Below are positions 5,229 to 8,126 of a DNA stretch of 8,126 bases, piece after piece. A model generated the notes under the pieces. The model ran no database searches and had not been told where the DNA came from. It saw nothing but the letters and a program-made list of their open reading frames with translations. The stretch covers positions 1,354 to 9,479 of the forward strand of contig DIFL01000009.1 of NCBI GenBank assembly GCA_002419125.1, given 5' to 3'. Within the stretch, counting starts at the first letter, position 1, and each line of letters begins with the position of its first letter. A program made the translations under genes and the position numbers. Source of the DNA: Candidatus Dojkabacteria bacterium UBA5749. GTDB taxonomy: Bacteria > Patescibacteriota > Dojkabacteria > SC72.

Positions 5229-6512
5229 ATGTTTAAAGATAATCCAATCATTGTTAAGTTACTAATTGTAATTTTTGTATTACTTGGATTAAACGGATTC
5301 CTTCTTTTTAAGTCTATAGATTTAAATAACAGAATAAACGAAGGAGGGGAGAATAATCCAACTATAGTAGAGGAAGACGAGGAAATTAATAATCCAATTC
5401 TGATTAATTCTAAAGATGGTTTTGATATTAATATATTTAAACAGATTGTAAATACATCTAAAGGGGATAATAAAGTTATTTCTCCATTAAGTATTAAAAT
5501 AGCTATGGCTATGGCTTCAGAGGGAGCATCGCAGGGTACTTTAGAAGAGATTTATCAATCAATTGGTCTAAATCAGGAGTCTAAGATAGAAATTAAAAAG
5601 TTAATAGAGAGCATCTCAAATCAAGGTGAAATAATTTTTGAAATTGCTAATTCTACTTGGGCTAGGCAAGGACTAGACTTTAAAGCAGACTTTAAAAATA
5701 CTTTAGAAGATTACTATATGTCAGAGGCAAAGGTATTAGATTTTACAAATCCTAGCTCTAAGGATGTAATAAACTCGTGGGTAAAGAACAAAACAAATAA
5801 CAAAATTGATAGTATTATTGACACAATCTCTCCCAATGACATTATGTATTTAATCAACGCTATATATTTCAATGCAGATTGGAAGGAACAGTTTAAAAAA
5901 GAATTTACAAGGGAGCAAGATTTTAATTTAACTAATGGTTCTAAGGTTAAGGTAGATATGATGAATAGAAGTTCTGAGGACTTCAGTTATCAAGAGGATG
6001 CAGATTTCCAAGCAGTAGAACTCCCATATGGAGAAAATGGAAGGTTTGTGATGAGAGTATATCTCCCAAATGAGAAAACAGATATAAAGGATTTTGTTTC
6101 AGATATTACAATAGAGAAATATAATTCTTGGAAGAAGAATTTTGCTATTAAGGAAGGTTCTTTAAGTCTTCCTAAGTTTAAATCTGAATACTCTGAAAGT
6201 CTTAAGGAGGCCTTAATTAGTATCGGAGTTATTGATGCTTTTGATCCGCAAAAAGCTAACTTTGAAAGAATGATAGATATATCTAATGCTAATGTATATA
6301 TAAGTGATGTTAAGCATAAAACATATATAGATGTTAGCGAAAAGGGTACTGAGGCTGCAGCAGTAACAGCAGTTATAATGCAAATGACCTCAATGCCAAC
6401 TGAGGAAGAGAGATTTGAAATGGTCGTAGATAGGCCATTTTTCTTTACAATAGATGATACCGAGCAAGACCTCATAATCTTTATGGGTGTAATTGAAAAA
6501 CCAGAGTATTAA
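5229..6512 (+). CDS. Membrane-anchored serpin (serine protease inhibitor family, I4)
   Basis: A 427-aa serpin. Serpins trap serine (or cysteine) proteases as a covalent complex by inserting the cleaved reactive-centre loop into their central sheet. An N-terminal hydrophobic helix (about 8-27) with no lipobox Cys suggests a signal anchor. An acidic, Asn-rich linker (about 31-58) follows, then a full serpin fold of family-typical length (about 60-427). Visible blocks are VISPLSI (83-89), the conserved strand NAIYFNADWK (210-219), and the family signature MVVDRPFFFTI (398-408). The hinge EKGTEAAAVTAV (371-382) has Gly, Thr and small residues at P15-P9, the pattern of inhibitory rather than non-inhibitory serpins. 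Counting from the hinge as in alpha-1-antitrypsin puts P1-P1' at T387-S388 within MQMTSMP. The segment from there to the signature is about five residues longer than in antitrypsin, so the exact bond is uncertain. The target protease cannot be read from the sequence. There is no Shine-Dalgarno sequence. Confidence 0.95.
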   Translation: MFKDNPIIVKLLIVIFVLLGLNGFLLFKSIDLNNRINEGGENNPTIVEEDEEINNPILINSKDGFDINIFKQIVNTSKGDNKVISPLSIKIAMAMASEGASQGTLEEIYQSIGLNQESKIEIKKLIESISNQGEIIFEIANSTWARQGLDFKADFKNTLEDYYMSEAKVLDFTNPSSKDVINSWVKNKTNNKIDSIIDTISPNDIMYLINAIYFNADWKEQFKKEFTREQDFNLTNGSKVKVDMMNRSSEDFSYQEDADFQAVELPYGENGRFVMRVYLPNEKTDIKDFVSDITIEKYNSWKKNFAIKEGSLSLPKFKSEYSESLKEALISIGVIDAFDPQKANFERMIDISNANVYISDVKHKTYIDVSEKGTEAAAVTAVIMQMTSMPTEEERFEMVVDRPFFFTIDDTEQDLIIFMGVIEKPEY

Positions 6513-6625
6513 TTGTTGTAGATATGTATCCATTAAGGTAAATATTTCACAACTATGTAAAACGCCCTAGTTAAGCCCTTTCTATTGGTATATATATAAA
6601 GTAGAATAGTGGGATACATTTAGTA

Positions 6626-6631
6626 TATAAT
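6626..6631 (+). promoter_or_regulatory. Possible -10 element giving a leaderless leuS mRNA
   Basis: TATAAT at 6626-6631 ends six bases before the leuS ATG (6638), so transcription from it would begin at or next to the start codon. No good -35 is seen 16-18 bases upstream. A TAGAAT at 6602-6607 and a TATAAA at 6595-6600 are alternatives that would give leaders of about 25-35 nt. No terminator is obvious in the 125-base gap after the serpin gene. Confidence 0.3.
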
Positions 6632-6637
6632 TGGAAT

Positions 6638-8126
6638 ATGCAAAAAGAGTATATACCTAAGGATTTTGAAAAGAAGTGGCAGGATAAATGGTTTACGGAT
6701 TCTTTGTATGAAGGCAAGGACTTGGATAAAAGTCGGTCTAAATACTATCTTTTAGTAGAGTTTCCATATCCCTCTGGTCCTGGAATGCATATCGGACATA
6801 CACGAAATTATTCAATGATGGATGCGGTTGCACGGCTAAAAAGAATGAAAGGCTTTAATGTCATGTATCCAATAGGATGGGATGCTTTTGGTCTTCCAAC
6901 GGAGAATTATGCGATTAAGGTTAAAAGACCTCCTCAGGAAATCTCTAAAGAGAACATTGCAAATTTTAAAAGGCAGTTAAAAAATTTAGGTTTATCATTT
7001 GATTGGAGTAGAGAGGTAGATACTTCTGATCCTTCATATTACAAATGGACTCAATGGATATTCTTAAAGCTTTTTGAAAAGGGTTTGGCCTACAAGTCCG
7101 AAATGCCTATTAACTGGTGTCCGAAATGTAAGGTAGGTTGCGCGAATGAGGAAGTTGTTAACTCACTTCATGAAAGGTGTGGAACGCCAGTAGAAAGCCG
7201 GAATCTATCTCAATGGGTATTAAAGATTACGGAGTATGCAGATAGGTTAGATAAAGATTTAGACTTAGTTAATTTCCAGGACTCTGTTAAGGCTCTTCAA
7301 AGGAATTGGATTGATAAAAAGACTTGGTATGATATTAAATATAAGGTAGAAAATAGCAATGAGGTCTTAATAGTCTCTACTACAAGGCCTGACACTCAAT
7401 TTGGATCTACTTTTGTAGTAATAGCGCCAGATAGTGACATCTTAGTAAGACTAAAGGCGAGTATTCCTAAAGAAAGAATTGAAGAAATTGAAAAATATAT
7501 TCAACAGAGCAAACAAAAGAATATCGAGGAGAGAGAGAATGGTCAGTCCGAAAAGAGTGGTGTATTTACAGGGCTTTACTGTCTAAATAGCATTACAAAT
7601 GAAAGATTGCCAATATGGGTTGCAGACTTTGTATTAACAACAGTTGGGACGGGAGTTGTAGTAGGTGTCCCTGCACACGATCAAAGAGATTATCAGTTTG
7701 CTGTTAAATATGGTCTTCCTGTTAAACGAGTAATAGAAGGGGAGAATAACGATAGGACTGAAATTACTTCTATAGAAAATGTATATACTCAAGAAGGGAA
7801 GGTCTTTAATTCGGGATTTCTAAACGGACTTAGCAGTCAAGACGCAAGAGTGAAAGTTGGGGAATTTCTTAAATCAAATGATATCGGAGAGATTGTTACA
7901 AGGTATCACCTTCATGATTGGATATTTTCTAGGCAGCATTACTGGGGAGAACCAATTCCAATAGTTCATTGTCCTAAGTGTGGAACTGTTCCTGTTCCTG
8001 AGAGTGAGCTACCTGTGAAACTACCCCTTGTTGAAAGTTATGAACCCACAGATACAGGGGAGTCTCCTTTGGCAAATATTTCGCAGTGGGTTAATACAAA
8101 GTGTCCGAAATGTGGAGGACCAGCTA
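6638..8126 (+). CDS. leuS: Leucine--tRNA ligase (N-terminal part; 3' end outside window)
   Basis: The frame is open from ATG 6638 to the window end (496 codons of an enzyme usually 800-870 aa). LeuRS charges tRNA-Leu with leucine and edits mischarged products. The class I start YIPKDFEKKWQDKW leads to FPYPSGPGMHIGHTRNY with the HIGH motif at 51-54, and then GWDAFGLPTEN. A zinc site INWCPKC...HERCG follows (C161, C164, H178, C181), with H178 at a position often Cys and an extra C168. The CP1 editing domain shows TTRPDT (248-253) and GVPAHDQRD (343-351) with the conserved editing Asp D348. SRQHYWGEPIPIVHC (431-445) returns to the catalytic core, followed by a second Cys pair set (C445, C448, C489, C492). 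The KMSKS loop and anticodon-binding domain lie beyond the window. An in-frame TAG at 6602 and no ATG after it until 6638 fix the start. There is no Shine-Dalgarno sequence. Confidence 0.97.
   Translation, partial: MQKEYIPKDFEKKWQDKWFTDSLYEGKDLDKSRSKYYLLVEFPYPSGPGMHIGHTRNYSMMDAVARLKRMKGFNVMYPIGWDAFGLPTENYAIKVKRPPQEISKENIANFKRQLKNLGLSFDWSREVDTSDPSYYKWTQWIFLKLFEKGLAYKSEMPINWCPKCKVGCANEEVVNSLHERCGTPVESRNLSQWVLKITEYADRLDKDLDLVNFQDSVKALQRNWIDKKTWYDIKYKVENSNEVLIVSTTRPDTQFGSTFVVIAPDSDILVRLKASIPKERIEEIEKYIQQSKQKNIEERENGQSEKSGVFTGLYCLNSITNERLPIWVADFVLTTVGTGVVVGVPAHDQRDYQFAVKYGLPVKRVIEGENNDRTEITSIENVYTQEGKVFNSGFLNGLSSQDARVKVGEFLKSNDIGEIVTRYHLHDWIFSRQHYWGEPIPIVHCPKCGTVPVPESELPVKLPLVESYEPTDTGESPLANISQWVNTKCPKCGGPA

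Noticed and set aside
5990..6475. 161-codon minus-strand ORF within the serpin gene
   Set aside because: It is antisense to the most conserved part of the serpin, including the reactive loop and signature; composition is that of reversed AT-rich coding sequence.
6524..6619. 8-base inverted repeat (ATGTATCC / GGATACAT) flanking the serpin-leuS gap
   Set aside because: The arms are 80 bases apart, do not extend beyond eight bases and have no U-tract; likely chance in AT-rich DNA.
5098..6637. Possible tRNA-associated integration carrying the serpin gene
   Set aside because: No copy of the tRNA-Ala 3' end is found after the serpin, no integrase or terminal repeat is present, and base composition looks like the neighbours.
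1..8126. UGA recoding as in some candidate phyla
   Set aside because: All proteins read full length with the standard code and Gly and Trp use normal codons; the lack of TGA stops among five genes is too few to be meaningful.
1..8126. CRISPR array, insertion sequence or prophage
   Set aside because: No spaced direct repeats, transposase or phage-type genes are present on either strand.

Overview
This AT-rich bacterial window is read entirely on the + strand. It holds a run of housekeeping genes, two alanine tRNAs and one probable independent small RNA, with one accessory gene among them (a membrane-anchored serpin). The genes fit a small-genome bacterium, plausibly Candidate Phyla Radiation/Patescibacteria. 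Pointers are AT-rich sequence, no recognisable Shine-Dalgarno sequence before any of the five visible starts, tRNAs without an encoded CCA, and a short Rho with a non-canonical RNA-binding motif. This assignment is inference: no 16S rRNA or ribosomal-protein gene is present, and a divergent Firmicutes-like lineage is not excluded. The standard code works throughout (stops are TAA or TAG; no UGA recoding is needed).

Layout. 1-489: 3' end of a ClpC-type AAA+ unfoldase gene. 502-1848: radA, 12 bases downstream and probably in the same operon; clpC-radA adjacency is also known from Firmicutes. 1849-2321: a 473-base protein-free stretch. It contains a near-consensus sigma70-type promoter (1994-2023), a roughly 205-nt structured transcript made of a long hairpin and two smaller ones, an intrinsic terminator (2194-2234), and then a second strong promoter (2239-2267) for rho. 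2322-3587: rho. 3628-4986: a membrane-anchored two-LysM/M23 cell-wall endopeptidase with its own promoter. 5012-5084 and 5098-5171: tRNA-Ala(CGC) and tRNA-Ala(GGC), both with the G3.U70 pair. 5229-6512: a serpin with an N-terminal membrane anchor and an inhibitory-type reactive loop. 6638 to the end: the first 496 codons of leucyl-tRNA synthetase.

How the parts relate. The window covers protein quality control (ClpC), recombination and repair (RadA), transcription termination (Rho), wall remodelling (M23), translation (tRNA-Ala, LeuRS) and probable surface defence against proteases (serpin). The most interesting items are the unassigned small RNA between radA and rho, the serpin, the altered primary RNA-binding motif of Rho, and the SD-less, partly near-leaderless style of gene starts.
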